Assembly (NCBI RefSeq): GCF_042611095.1
Contig: NZ_JBHFPV010000001.1
Location: 992,001 to 1,056,000, forward strand
Source of the DNA: Meishania litoralis
GTDB taxonomy: Bacteria; Bacteroidota; Bacteroidia; Flavobacteriales; Flavobacteriaceae
Direction of reading: 5' to 3'
Length of the DNA stretch: 64,000 bases
How positions within the stretch are numbered: position 1 is the first letter of the stretch; each line of letters begins with the position of its first letter. Positions 34,851-44,151 of the stretch are shown here, in pieces. A program made the position numbers and the translations under genes. The notes beneath the pieces are model-generated. The model had not been told where the DNA came from, ran no database searches, and saw only the letters and a program-made list of their open reading frames with translations.

Positions 34851-35460
34851 ACTTTTTTATTTATTCGTTTTCATGGTTGTTGCCTTGAATGCCCAGACCA
34901 AGTTGACCTCGAGCGAAGCCGAGAAGCTGAGAGCAATAGTCAAAGAACAGGCCGAAAAGACCCGAACCATTACCAGCGACTTCACACAATACAAACATCT
35001 TGACTTTCTGGCCAACGATATTGAGTCGAAGGGCAAGATGGCGTTCAAAGCCCCTGATATGGTTAAATGGGAGTACGCGGAGCCTTTTGCCTATTCCATA
35101 ATATTCAAAGATCAGGCACTCTACATCAACGATGATGGAAACAAGAGCAATATGGATGTTGGCGGAAATAAAATCTTTGAACAACTTAACCATTTGATCA
35201 CGGCGAGCATTCAAGGCGATATGTTTGATGATGACCAATTTGATATTTCATATTTCGCAAAAGATGAAAGAAGCATCGTGCATTTTTCACCTAAAAATTC
35301 GCAGCTTAGAGATTTTATCAAGGCATTTCATCTTACCTTCAATAAAAGCGGGGAGGTCGAATCGGTTAAAATGATAGAACCCTCTGGAGATTATACCCGA
35401 ATCGTACTTGGCAACCGACAAACGAACCAACCTCTTTCCGATGCGGATTTTGTTCATTAG
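34843..35460 (+). CDS. LolA-like outer-membrane carrier protein
   Basis: 205 aa with a signal peptide (ending VALNAQ). LolA fold: TITSDFTQYKHLDFLANDIESKG, then the YAEPFAYSIIFKD strand. Found in aryl-polyene clusters as well, where it is thought to ferry the lipid pigment to the outer membrane. Overlaps the next lipoprotein. Confidence 0.85.
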   Translation: MHKLFYLFVFMVVALNAQTKLTSSEAEKLRAIVKEQAEKTRTITSDFTQYKHLDFLANDIESKGKMAFKAPDMVKWEYAEPFAYSIIFKDQALYINDDGNKSNMDVGGNKIFEQLNHLITASIQGDMFDDDQFDISYFAKDERSIVHFSPKNSQLRDFIKAFHLTFNKSGEVESVKMIEPSGDYTRIVLGNRQTNQPLSDADFVH

Positions 35461-36049
35461 CCTTTGTATTTTTCTGGTAACGGGATGCGCATCCTATCCG
35501 AGTAAAAATGGATTTGTTTTGCAGACACCGGTGCCATTCGAATTGCTTAATCCCTATTTTTCACAAATTTCAAAAGATTATGTTTACAAAGCCAGAATAA
35601 AGGCTTTTGACAAATCGTTCGGAGGCATTTTCATTGTAAAAAAGCTTGGGGAAGACCATCATCGAATCGTTTTCACCACGGAAATGGGCAATACGATCTT
35701 TGATTTTGAGTTTATCGATGAAGAATTCAAAATCAACCGCATTTTGCCCGAAATGGACAAAAAAGCACTCAAAAATATACTAAAAAGCGATTTTTTAGCC
35801 CTGATCAGCGCCAAACCCGAGATTTTTGAAATGTTTGCCAAAACCGAAAACACAATTGTTGCGGCCGAAATCCTATCTAAAAAACATTATTATTGGTTCA
35901 CAGGTGAACAACTGACAAAAATCTCGCGTACCGCCCGAGAAAAAGAGAAAGTTACTTTTTCGTTCTCGCGAATTAATAATAACATTGCAGAAGAAATACG
36001 GATTATCCATCAAAATGTCAAACTCGAAATCATTTTAACCCTATTGTAA
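35441..36049 (+). CDS. Lipoprotein of the flexirubin cluster
   Basis: 202 aa from the ATG at 35441; this start exposes a lipobox signal (MRILFISLCIFLVTGC). It overlaps the LolA-like gene by 20 nt. Mature part has no motif I recognise. Typical partner of the LolA-like protein in pigment transport (inference). Confidence 0.8.
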   Translation: MRILFISLCIFLVTGCASYPSKNGFVLQTPVPFELLNPYFSQISKDYVYKARIKAFDKSFGGIFIVKKLGEDHHRIVFTTEMGNTIFDFEFIDEEFKINRILPEMDKKALKNILKSDFLALISAKPEIFEMFAKTENTIVAAEILSKKHYYWFTGEQLTKISRTAREKEKVTFSFSRINNNIAEEIRIIHQNVKLEIILTLL

Positions 36050-36637
36050 ATGTGCAAGACAAAGATCTTCTTTTTGATTTTGGCATTGTCTTTTTTAAGC
36101 TTTGTTCAGGCACAGGTAAGGCCGGGTGTCAAGTTGGGCCTGAACAGTTCGAATGTCAGTAATACTAGGCTCGATTCAAAATCAGGGCTCTATATCGGTG
36201 CCTTTGTGAAAATCCCCGTTTCCGATTATTATGCCTTGCAGCCCGAACTGCTTTATTCCAGTCAGGGCGGCAAGTCGAATTCCGATGAATATGGCGATTT
36301 GAACATCAATTATTTTTCGATCGGCATTCCGAACAAATTTTATGTCAGCCCGAAAAATGGGTTCCATTTCATACTGGGGCTCGGTCTTGATGTCAATCTA
36401 AAAAATAATTTTGTCGGCTTGACCAATTTCGACTTTGACGACGAAATATCACCGGTCGATGTGGTTGCATTGGGCGGAATAGGTTTTGAATTCGATTTTG
36501 GACTGACCTTGGAAGCGCGTTACAAGCAAGGCACCATAAGTATTGATTTCTTGGGTGAAAACAATCTTTACGAAGAACCGGGCAGCAACCTCAACGGTGT
36601 TTTTCAATTTGGCGCATCGTATAAATTCAAACTCTAA
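36050..36637 (+). CDS. Outer membrane beta-barrel protein
   Basis: 195 aa with signal peptide (ends SFVQAQ). Alternating amphipathic strands (GVKLGLNSSNVS, LYIGAFVKIP, YYALQPELLYSSQGG) and a C-terminal strand ending FGASYKFKL, as in porin-family proteins of this phylum. ATG follows the preceding stop directly. Confidence 0.85.
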   Translation: MCKTKIFFLILALSFLSFVQAQVRPGVKLGLNSSNVSNTRLDSKSGLYIGAFVKIPVSDYYALQPELLYSSQGGKSNSDEYGDLNINYFSIGIPNKFYVSPKNGFHFILGLGLDVNLKNNFVGLTNFDFDDEISPVDVVALGGIGFEFDFGLTLEARYKQGTISIDFLGENNLYEEPGSNLNGVFQFGASYKFKL

Positions 36638-36642
36638 AATCC

Positions 36643-37011
36643 ATGCTGATCAAAGGCCTTTATACTATTCAACATTTCAGGTTCGAAGACCAGAGCGTTA
36701 AGGCAACCTTACAATTGAACAAAGACCATAGGGTATTCGAAGGTCATTTTCCGGGCAATCCGGTCATGCCAGGTGTTTGCATGATCCAGATAATCAAAGA
36801 GCTTACCGAAAAGGCCCTCGAAAAAAAATTGTTTTTATCCGTAGCCTCGAACGTAAAATTCATGGCGATTATCAATCCTGAAAAGAACGGTATTATACAG
36901 CTGGTTTTGGACATTACCGAAGAGGATGCAATCGTTAAAGTCAAAAATACAACTTCCTTCGAGGATACTGTGGCATTAAAATTGAACGCTACTTTCAAAA
37001 CTTTATCGTAA
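36643..37011 (+). CDS. FabZ/ApeI-type 3-hydroxyacyl-ACP dehydratase
   Basis: 122 aa. The GHFPGNPVMPG motif carries the catalytic His at ~36. The following position where FabZ has Glu is Gln (PGVCMIQ), so it is closer to the aryl-polyene ApeI-type than to housekeeping FabZ. Works with the ApeP-like pair. Confidence 0.88.
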   Translation: MLIKGLYTIQHFRFEDQSVKATLQLNKDHRVFEGHFPGNPVMPGVCMIQIIKELTEKALEKKLFLSVASNVKFMAIINPEKNGIIQLVLDITEEDAIVKVKNTTSFEDTVALKLNATFKTLS

Positions 37012-37015
37012 TAGG

Positions 37016-37507
37016 ATGCGCTTAAAACTCGTGTTTCTTTTTATAGGATTGCTATTGACAGATGTTTTGCCCGACTTGGCATCAGTACGCAATCAATATC
37101 GCGAGGCTTCGAACAATGAAGAGGTGGCAAAAAAACTGCACGACGAGTTAATTTCGGTGACCAAAAACGATGTTCCGGTACTATTGGCGTACAAGGGGGC
37201 GGTTACTACGATAATGGCCGATTACGCCCAACGTATTAAAGACAAAAAGCTTTTTTTCAAAGAAGGCAAAGAGTTATTGGAACATGCCGTGCAAAGTGAC
37301 CCGAACAATGTTGAGATTCGATGTATTCGCCTGAGCGTTCAAGAAAACGCCCCAAAAATTACCGGCTATCACAAAAATATGGCTGAGGACAAGAAATTCA
37401 TACTAGCCAACTACACTACCATGACCGACAATGGGGCGAGGCTCTTCGTCAAAGGTTACGTGACCGGATCAAGCTTCTTCACCGATAGTGAAAAGCAATT
37501 GTTTTAG
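37016..37507 (+). CDS. Exported hypothetical with TPR-like helices
   Basis: 163 aa. N-terminal hydrophobic signal (MRLKLVFLFIGLLL). The rest is helical with KKLHDELISVTKND and a TPR-like EGKELLEHAVQSDPNNVEIR near 90. Four nt after the dehydratase. Unknown function, envelope located. Confidence 0.7.
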   Translation: MRLKLVFLFIGLLLTDVLPDLASVRNQYREASNNEEVAKKLHDELISVTKNDVPVLLAYKGAVTTIMADYAQRIKDKKLFFKEGKELLEHAVQSDPNNVEIRCIRLSVQENAPKITGYHKNMAEDKKFILANYTTMTDNGARLFVKGYVTGSSFFTDSEKQLF

Positions 37508-37607
37508 GCATTTGAATCGCTATCTTTGCTATAAAATACAGCTCCTTGTTATAAGGATCATTAATTGATTCATAGTGTCGGTCCCTACCCCGTTTGTTCA
37601 AGAAACC

Positions 37608-38777
37608 ATGCAAAGGCTAAAATGCTGTGTATTGGTACCTACCTACAACAACGCGGGCACTTTGCAAAAGGTGTTGGACGGAATTCTGAAACAGACCTTC
37701 AATATCATCGTTATCGATGACGGCGCTACCGATGGCACGAAAGAGATCTTGGATGCCTACCCCCAAATAAAAAGAATACATATTCCGGACAACAAAGGAA
37801 AGGGAAATGCACTACGGACAGGTTTCGATGAGGCCATAAAGCAAGGTTATGAATTTGCGATTTCAATTGATTCGGATGGACAGCATTTTCCCGAGGACAT
37901 TCCTGTCTTTTTGGATGCCCTTGAAAAAGAGGAGACCAAAAACGTACTCTATATCGGTGCACGTAACATGGAACAGTCAGATGTCCCCGGAGGCAGCAGT
38001 TTCGGCAATAGATTCTCGAATTTTTGGTTCTGGTTCGAGACGGGCACTTGGTTAAGCGACACACAATGTGGTTTTCGACTGTACCCATTAAAGCAAATCG
38101 CCGACCTAAAGCTCTACACGCCTAAATTCGAGTTTGAAATCGAAGTAATCGTAAAAGCATCATGGCACGGTACACGCGTGAAAAACGTTCCCGTGCAGAT
38201 TTCGTACGATGCGGACGAACGTGTCTCACATTTTAGAAAAGTATCCGATTTTGCACGTATCAGTGTGCTCAATACTTGGTTCGTGATCGTGGCCATCTTT
38301 TATATCAAGCCGCGAAATTTCTTTCGTCGCCTGAAAAGAAAGGGAATCAAAAAGTTTTTGACCGAAGATGTGCTCGGCAGCCATGATTCGCCGCAAAAAA
38401 AAGCGTTTTCGATCGCACTGGGCCTTTTTGTCGGGTTGAGCCCTTTTTGGGGCCTGCACACGGTTCTCGTTTTGGGATCTGCATTTATTTTCCGGTTGAA
38501 CAAGGCAATCGCCTTTGCTTTTTCAAATATTAGCCTGCCCCCTTTCATTCCCTTTGTCGTATATGCCGGTCTACAAACCGGTGTTTGGCTCACCGGGGAA
38601 GAGCACTTCTTTTCTTTGGAAAATATTACGGACAACCTTGTAACCCTGAAAGGCCTAAAAACCTATTTAGTAGGAAGTCTGGTTTTTGCTTCCTTGGTTT
38701 CCATGATATCCGGATTGTTAGGATATATGGTTCTGACACATCTCGCAAAACGCAAAATGGCCGTTGAAAATGGCTGA
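37608..38777 (+). CDS. Glycosyltransferase family 2 with C-terminal DUF2062
   Basis: 389 aa from the ATG. GT-A domain: LVPTYNNAGTL at the N terminus, DDGATDGT, and metal-binding D-S-D in ISIDSDGQHFPED. The C-terminal ~130 residues are a DUF2062-type membrane domain (ALGLFVGLSPFWGLHTV). A GTG 11 codons upstream could be used instead. A glycosyltransferase in the cluster points to a sugar-linked or lipid-linked intermediate. Confidence 0.88.
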   Translation: MQRLKCCVLVPTYNNAGTLQKVLDGILKQTFNIIVIDDGATDGTKEILDAYPQIKRIHIPDNKGKGNALRTGFDEAIKQGYEFAISIDSDGQHFPEDIPVFLDALEKEETKNVLYIGARNMEQSDVPGGSSFGNRFSNFWFWFETGTWLSDTQCGFRLYPLKQIADLKLYTPKFEFEIEVIVKASWHGTRVKNVPVQISYDADERVSHFRKVSDFARISVLNTWFVIVAIFYIKPRNFFRRLKRKGIKKFLTEDVLGSHDSPQKKAFSIALGLFVGLSPFWGLHTVLVLGSAFIFRLNKAIAFAFSNISLPPFIPFVVYAGLQTGVWLTGEEHFFSLENITDNLVTLKGLKTYLVGSLVFASLVSMISGLLGYMVLTHLAKRKMAVENG

Positions 38778-41700
38778 TTTTCTTGTAGGTGCATATCGAA
38801 TCATAGCTAAAAACAGGTGGTGGGCACTTCTAACACTATCTTTACTGGTCTCAGTGCTGTTCTTCACTGCCCGACAAATCGAGTTCGACGATGACATTAC
38901 CTCGCTGATCCCCGCCACTGAGGATAGCGAACGGATACAAAAAATACTTGAATCGATCGCTTTTACTGACAAGATCGTGGTCAACATAAGAAAGGACTCG
39001 ATAGGTTCGGTAGATGACCTTATTGCCTACGCCAATGAATTTCTCGATAGTATCGAAACAAGCCAGGGGGAATTTATCAAGAAAATACAAGGAAGGGTCG
39101 ACCCCGGTGATGTGCCCAGAACATTGGACCTTGTCTACGAAAACCTACCCATATTTCTAGATGCTTCCGATTATAACATAATTCAGAATAAGTTATCAAA
39201 AGATAGTATCGACCAAATTACTTTGGCGAATTACAGAACGTTATTGTCACCAACGGGGATCGTCTCCAAAAAAAACATCTTAAAAGATCCGTTGGGGCTT
39301 TCGTTCATTGCCTTGAAAAAACTAGAACAATTAAGTTTCGGCGACGGTTTTAAAATAAAACAGGGCTTCTTGATGAATGATAAGGAGGAGAATATCTTGC
39401 TATTTATCACCCCGAAATTCGGCTCTAACGAAACAAATCGAAATTTACCGTTCACAGACGCACTGTATGAAATTCAAGATAATCTCGATGCCAAATATGT
39501 TTCTCGGGTCAAAGGTGAATATTTTGGGGCGGCATTGAGCGCAGTATCCAATGCAAATCAGATAAAGCATGACATTCAATTTACGGTGGGTATCGCCCTG
39601 ACCCTACTACTTTTTGTACTCATTCTTTTTTATCGAAAATTATTGTTGCCGATAATTCTATTTGCACCGACCCTTTTCGGGGGAGTGTTGGCAGTCGCCT
39701 TTCTATGTCTGATCCGAACCAAGGTTTCAGCACTTTCCTTGGGCATTGGATCTATTCTACTTGGCGTAACTTTAGATTATGGTCTTCATATATTGACACA
39801 CATTCGTAACGGAAAATCGATTGAAAGTCTCTATCAAGAGGTCGCACCTTCAGTTTTTATAAGCAGTCTGACCACTGCATCGGCCTTTTTATGTCTTCTC
39901 TTTATCGATTCACAGGCCCTTCAAGACTTGGGTATTTTTGCAGCTATCAGTGTTTTAGGGGCTTCTGTTTTTGCCTTAATACTTATTCCACATGCCTATA
40001 AAAATACAAGTGTTAGCAACAAGCACACTCTTTTGGATCGCTTGGCAAGCTACGACCTACACAAGAATAGATTCGCGATTTCAGCACTTGCCGTCCTTTT
40101 TGTTATCAGTCTCATTACATATAACAGAGTCGTTTTTGACCAAGATATCGCCAAACTCAACTATGAGACCCAAACATTGCTCGATGCCCGTGAACGCCTT
40201 GAAAAACTGACTGATATTGGTTCGAAATCCATTTATGTATCTACATATGGCGATGACCTCGAACAGGTATTGCAACAGAACGACAGCCTGTTCCAAAAAC
40301 TTGAACGATTAAAGAAGAACAATAAGATCGTTAGTTATTCATCAATCGGCGCCCTAATAAAATCGAGGCATTTGCAAGAGCAAAAAATCGATGCATGGAA
40401 ACAATTTTGGAATCCCGAAAAAATAAACACCCTTAAGCAAAATTTAAACGATAGTGGAACAGAACTTGGATTTAAAAAGAATGCTTTTTCGGAATTCCAA
40501 GACCATCTGGAAAACAAGTTCCGAATATTAAGAATTGATGATTTAAAACCGATCAAATCATTTTCGATTGACGATTATCTCGTTCAAGATCCAAATGGAG
40601 TGACCATAACGTCGTTGATCAAGGTCGATGATACAAAAACAGACCTCATATATAGACAGTTCGAGGAATCTGCCAACACACTGCTTGTTGATCGCCAACA
40701 TGTCAATGAAACGTTTTTGGGCAATCTAAAAAATGATTTTAATCGCTTGTTGGGCTATTCATTGGTCGTGGTTCTTTTGATCCTGTTCGTCTATTATAGA
40801 AGTCTCACCTTGACCTTGATCACCGCCGTGCCGATTTTTATGACCTGGTTCATCACGGTAGGCATTATGGGGCTTTTGCACATTGAATTCAATATTTTCA
40901 ATATTATTATATGTAGCTTCATTTTTGGCCTGGGCGTCGATTACAGCATTTTTATCACAAACGGATTGTTGATACGATATCGAACGGGCGAAAAGACATT
41001 GCCCACCCACAAAACCTCGATACTACTTTCTGTAATCACCACAATAGCTGGAGTCGGTGTTCTGGTATTTGCCAAACATCCGGTGCTGTTTACCATTTCA
41101 ACGGTATCATTGGTAGGTATTCTATGTGCCGTACTTGTTGCATTTATTATTCAGCCGTTGCTTTTTAGATTGTTCTTGGGTGATACCGATAAAAGACCGA
41201 TTCAACCAAGAATTCTATTGCACTCTTTGCTTTCATTCGGGTATTTTGACCTTGGGGGCATCTTGTTCGGCATTTATTCTTGGTTTCACCTCAAAATCGA
41301 TCCGGGCGCAAGGTTGAAACCGCAATCAGGTCTGCATTATGTAGTTTCAAAATTTATGAAATCGGTGCTTTATACAAATCCGTTTTTATCGAAGCATGTA
41401 ATAAATCATGACAATGAAACCTTTGACAAGCCAGCCATGTTGATCGCCAATCATACTTCTTTTCTTGACATTTTGGTCATGGGTATGTTGCACCCTAAAT
41501 CCATTTATCTTGTTAAGGACCATGTTTATAACTCCAAGACCGTAGGCTACGCCGCGAGATTGCACGGATCCTATCCGGTATCCGGGGGAGTAGAAAATGG
41601 CGAGGCCTATCTTAAGCAAAAAATCGCACAAGGATTTTCATTGATAGCCTTTCCCGAAGGCACCCGCTCAACGAACAACAAGATAAAGCGTTTTCATAAG

Positions 41701-42462
41701 GGAGCATTTTATTTGGCCGAACAATTGCAACTCGATATTGTTCCAATAATGATCCATGGATGTTCAGAGGTCTCGCCCAAAGACAGTTTTATTATTCGCG
41801 ACGGGGCGATAACGGCTGAACTTATGGAAAGAATTCCATATGACGACACCCGTTTTGGGGCGAGTTATTCGCAACGTGCCAAGCATATTGGGGCTTATTT
41901 CAGGGCTGAATTCAGAAAAAGGCGCAACAATCTCGAAGGCCCTACCTACTGGCATAAATTGATTTTGGAGAATTACCGGCATAAAGGTGAAGCGATCTAC
42001 AGATCGGTCAAATCAGATTTGAAGAACAATCAAGATACCTACAAGAATATTTTGGGCTACGTCAATGAAAAAAGCACCATTGTTCATCTCTCTGAAGATT
42101 TCGGTCAATTGGATCTGCTCTTGGCATTGGATTCGATTGATCGAAAAATAACCTCTTTTATAGCTGATCTTGAAGCCCGGGCCATACTCAAAAATAATTA
42201 TCTGACCCATAGATATAGTAAGATTACCACAGTCGATTCTATTGATGAGGCACTAGGCCGACCGGCAAGTGTTCTCATTTTAAACCTGAAATCCCTTAGT
42301 ATCGCATCAATTGCTGATCTAATAATGGATGAAATCAGTATCTTGATACTATTGAAAGGTAGTCTTGGTGAATCACCTCCCCCAAATTTCACCACAGTCC
42401 ACCAAAATGATAACTTTATAGTCTTAAAAAGAGGTTTGCAACAGAATGAAGGAGTACTATGA
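38770..42462 (+). CDS. MMPL/RND exporter fused to PlsC acyltransferase and a methyltransferase-like tail
   Basis: 1230 aa from the ATG, which overlaps the GT2 stop. Residues ~15-770: MMPL/RND exporter with one N-terminal TM, a large periplasmic domain (~40-270), TM bundle (~270-420), a second periplasmic domain and a second TM bundle (~650-800). Residues ~830-1090: 1-acylglycerol-3-phosphate acyltransferase with H895-x4-D (NHTSFLD) and F961-PEGTR. The last ~130 residues have STIVHLSEDFGQLD, a degraded SAM-methyltransferase-like fold. This fusion is typical of flexirubin clusters. Confidence 0.88.
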   Translation: MADFLVGAYRIIAKNRWWALLTLSLLVSVLFFTARQIEFDDDITSLIPATEDSERIQKILESIAFTDKIVVNIRKDSIGSVDDLIAYANEFLDSIETSQGEFIKKIQGRVDPGDVPRTLDLVYENLPIFLDASDYNIIQNKLSKDSIDQITLANYRTLLSPTGIVSKKNILKDPLGLSFIALKKLEQLSFGDGFKIKQGFLMNDKEENILLFITPKFGSNETNRNLPFTDALYEIQDNLDAKYVSRVKGEYFGAALSAVSNANQIKHDIQFTVGIALTLLLFVLILFYRKLLLPIILFAPTLFGGVLAVAFLCLIRTKVSALSLGIGSILLGVTLDYGLHILTHIRNGKSIESLYQEVAPSVFISSLTTASAFLCLLFIDSQALQDLGIFAAISVLGASVFALILIPHAYKNTSVSNKHTLLDRLASYDLHKNRFAISALAVLFVISLITYNRVVFDQDIAKLNYETQTLLDARERLEKLTDIGSKSIYVSTYGDDLEQVLQQNDSLFQKLERLKKNNKIVSYSSIGALIKSRHLQEQKIDAWKQFWNPEKINTLKQNLNDSGTELGFKKNAFSEFQDHLENKFRILRIDDLKPIKSFSIDDYLVQDPNGVTITSLIKVDDTKTDLIYRQFEESANTLLVDRQHVNETFLGNLKNDFNRLLGYSLVVVLLILFVYYRSLTLTLITAVPIFMTWFITVGIMGLLHIEFNIFNIIICSFIFGLGVDYSIFITNGLLIRYRTGEKTLPTHKTSILLSVITTIAGVGVLVFAKHPVLFTISTVSLVGILCAVLVAFIIQPLLFRLFLGDTDKRPIQPRILLHSLLSFGYFDLGGILFGIYSWFHLKIDPGARLKPQSGLHYVVSKFMKSVLYTNPFLSKHVINHDNETFDKPAMLIANHTSFLDILVMGMLHPKSIYLVKDHVYNSKTVGYAARLHGSYPVSGGVENGEAYLKQKIAQGFSLIAFPEGTRSTNNKIKRFHKGAFYLAEQLQLDIVPIMIHGCSEVSPKDSFIIRDGAITAELMERIPYDDTRFGASYSQRAKHIGAYFRAEFRKRRNNLEGPTYWHKLILENYRHKGEAIYRSVKSDLKNNQDTYKNILGYVNEKSTIVHLSEDFGQLDLLLALDSIDRKITSFIADLEARAILKNNYLTHRYSKITTVDSIDEALGRPASVLILNLKSLSIASIADLIMDEISILILLKGSLGESPPPNFTTVHQNDNFIVLKRGLQQNEGVL

Positions 42463-43993
42463 TGTAGTGATCATTGGTAGTGGAATGGGCGGATTGGTCG
42501 CGGCCAATATCTTGGCACGAGAGGGTAAGTCGGTCTGCGTACTCGAAAAGAACAATCAATTTGGCGGCAACTTACAGACTTTTGTGCGTGACAAAACTAT
42601 TTTTGATACCGGCGTACATTATTTGGGTGGCCTATCGGAAGGACAAAATCTTTACCGTTATTTCGATTACTTGGGTATTCTTGAAGGACTTCAACTACGA
42701 AAGCTTGATAAAGACGGTTTCGACCTGATCACTTTTGACGATGACCATATAGCTTACCCCCATGCCCAAGGTTATGAAAACTTCATAAACAATCTTGTCA
42801 AAAAATTTCCTGAAGAAAAAAAAGCCATACGTACCTATTGCGATAAGTTGAAGGAAGTGTGCAAAAAATTTCCCCTGTACAATCTTGAAACGGGAAAACC
42901 TTATCATGATGATGCCGCCCTGTTCAATCTAAGGGCAAAGGCTTATATCGATTCACTGACCACAAACGAAAAATTGAGGGCGGTACTTGCAGGCTCGAAT
43001 ATGTTGTATGCCGGTGACCCTGAAAAAACTCCTTTTTATGTACACGCCCTTTCTGTCAATTCGTTCATTGAAAGTGCCTATCGCTGTGCCGATGGCGGTA
43101 GCCAAATAACAAAATTGCTCGTTAGACGGCTGAAAAATTTTGGAGGGGATACCGTGAAACATCAAGAAGTAACGCGTATAAATGTTTCAGACAACCGAGT
43201 AAATTCAGTAACCACCAAAAAGGGTAAAACGGTTCACGGTGGGCTTTTTATATCGAACATAGAACCCAAGCGCACATTAAAACTTGCTGATGAAGGGCAT
43301 TTTCGCAAATCGTTCGCGCGACGCATCGAAAAAATGGAAAGCACCATTTCGGCATTTAGTATCCATATCACTTTGAAGCCGAAATCGTTCAAGTACCTTA
43401 ATCATAACTATTATCATTACAAGAACGAAGAGGCCGTGTGGAATTCTCCGAAATACACCCAGCAAAATTGGCCCCTTAGCTATATGGTCTCTATGGGTAC
43501 AAGAAAAAATCAAGGCCACTGGGGTGATCAATTAACTGCTATAACGTATATGCGCTTTGAAGAAGTCGAGCCCTGGGTCGACACCTTCAATACTGTTGCC
43601 CATAAAAATGATCGGGGCAAATCGTATGAGGAATTTAAATTGAAGAAGACCGAAATCTTCCTTACAGAACTCGAGAAGAAATTTCCTGATATTCGTAATT
43701 GTATCCATTCGATATATACCTCGACACCCCTGTCGTATCGCGACTATATTGGCAGCGTGCAAGGTTCCATGTATGGTCATATAAAAGATGCGAACAACCC
43801 TCTTAAATCGTTCATTTCGCCGCGCACGAAAATCGAAAACCTATTTTTTACAGGCCAAAGCCTCAACATGCACGGTATTTTGGGGGTTACCATTAGCGGT
43901 GTCGTTACCTGCTCGGAGATACTCGGCGGAAAATATTTATTGGATAAAATCGTAAATTCGAAGAACAAGACATCGCAAAAAACAAAGGTGTAA
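42446..43993 (+). CDS. CrtI-like phytoene desaturase / FAD oxidoreductase
   Basis: 515 aa. N-terminal FAD motif GSGMGG at 11-16 and EKNNQFGGN, C-terminal FTGQSLNMHGILGVTISG typical of carotenoid desaturases and retinol saturases. In flexirubin clusters this enzyme may tune unsaturation or redox state of the polyene. It overlaps the fusion gene by 17 nt; its stop overlaps a short relic ORF. Confidence 0.88.
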   Translation: MKEYYDVVIIGSGMGGLVAANILAREGKSVCVLEKNNQFGGNLQTFVRDKTIFDTGVHYLGGLSEGQNLYRYFDYLGILEGLQLRKLDKDGFDLITFDDDHIAYPHAQGYENFINNLVKKFPEEKKAIRTYCDKLKEVCKKFPLYNLETGKPYHDDAALFNLRAKAYIDSLTTNEKLRAVLAGSNMLYAGDPEKTPFYVHALSVNSFIESAYRCADGGSQITKLLVRRLKNFGGDTVKHQEVTRINVSDNRVNSVTTKKGKTVHGGLFISNIEPKRTLKLADEGHFRKSFARRIEKMESTISAFSIHITLKPKSFKYLNHNYYHYKNEEAVWNSPKYTQQNWPLSYMVSMGTRKNQGHWGDQLTAITYMRFEEVEPWVDTFNTVAHKNDRGKSYEEFKLKKTEIFLTELEKKFPDIRNCIHSIYTSTPLSYRDYIGSVQGSMYGHIKDANNPLKSFISPRTKIENLFFTGQSLNMHGILGVTISGVVTCSEILGGKYLLDKIVNSKNKTSQKTKV

Positions 43994-44139
43994 TGGAAAA
44001 TTTCAATACCATTGCCATAACGCAAGTAGCGAATATTTCAAAAGAAGATTTAGTCTTTAATTATCTCCGCAGGCAAAAACCCATTGTGATGACCGGTTTG
44101 ACCACGAATTGGCTCCCAACAAAAGAAAAGACAACTTAA
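43993..44139 (+). pseudogene. 48-codon relic of a cupin-like (JmjC-type) gene
   Basis: ATG overlaps the CrtI-like stop (TAATG), then 48 codons, then TAA. The sequence contains FNYLRRQKPIVMTGLTTNW, the start of cupin-like domain proteins (K-P-V-V-x-x-G-L-x-x-x-W-P). All metal-binding residues that would follow are missing. It looks like a truncated gene whose start signals survive. A small functional peptide is the alternative. Confidence 0.5.
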
Positions 44140-44151
44140 ACGATATGTAAA

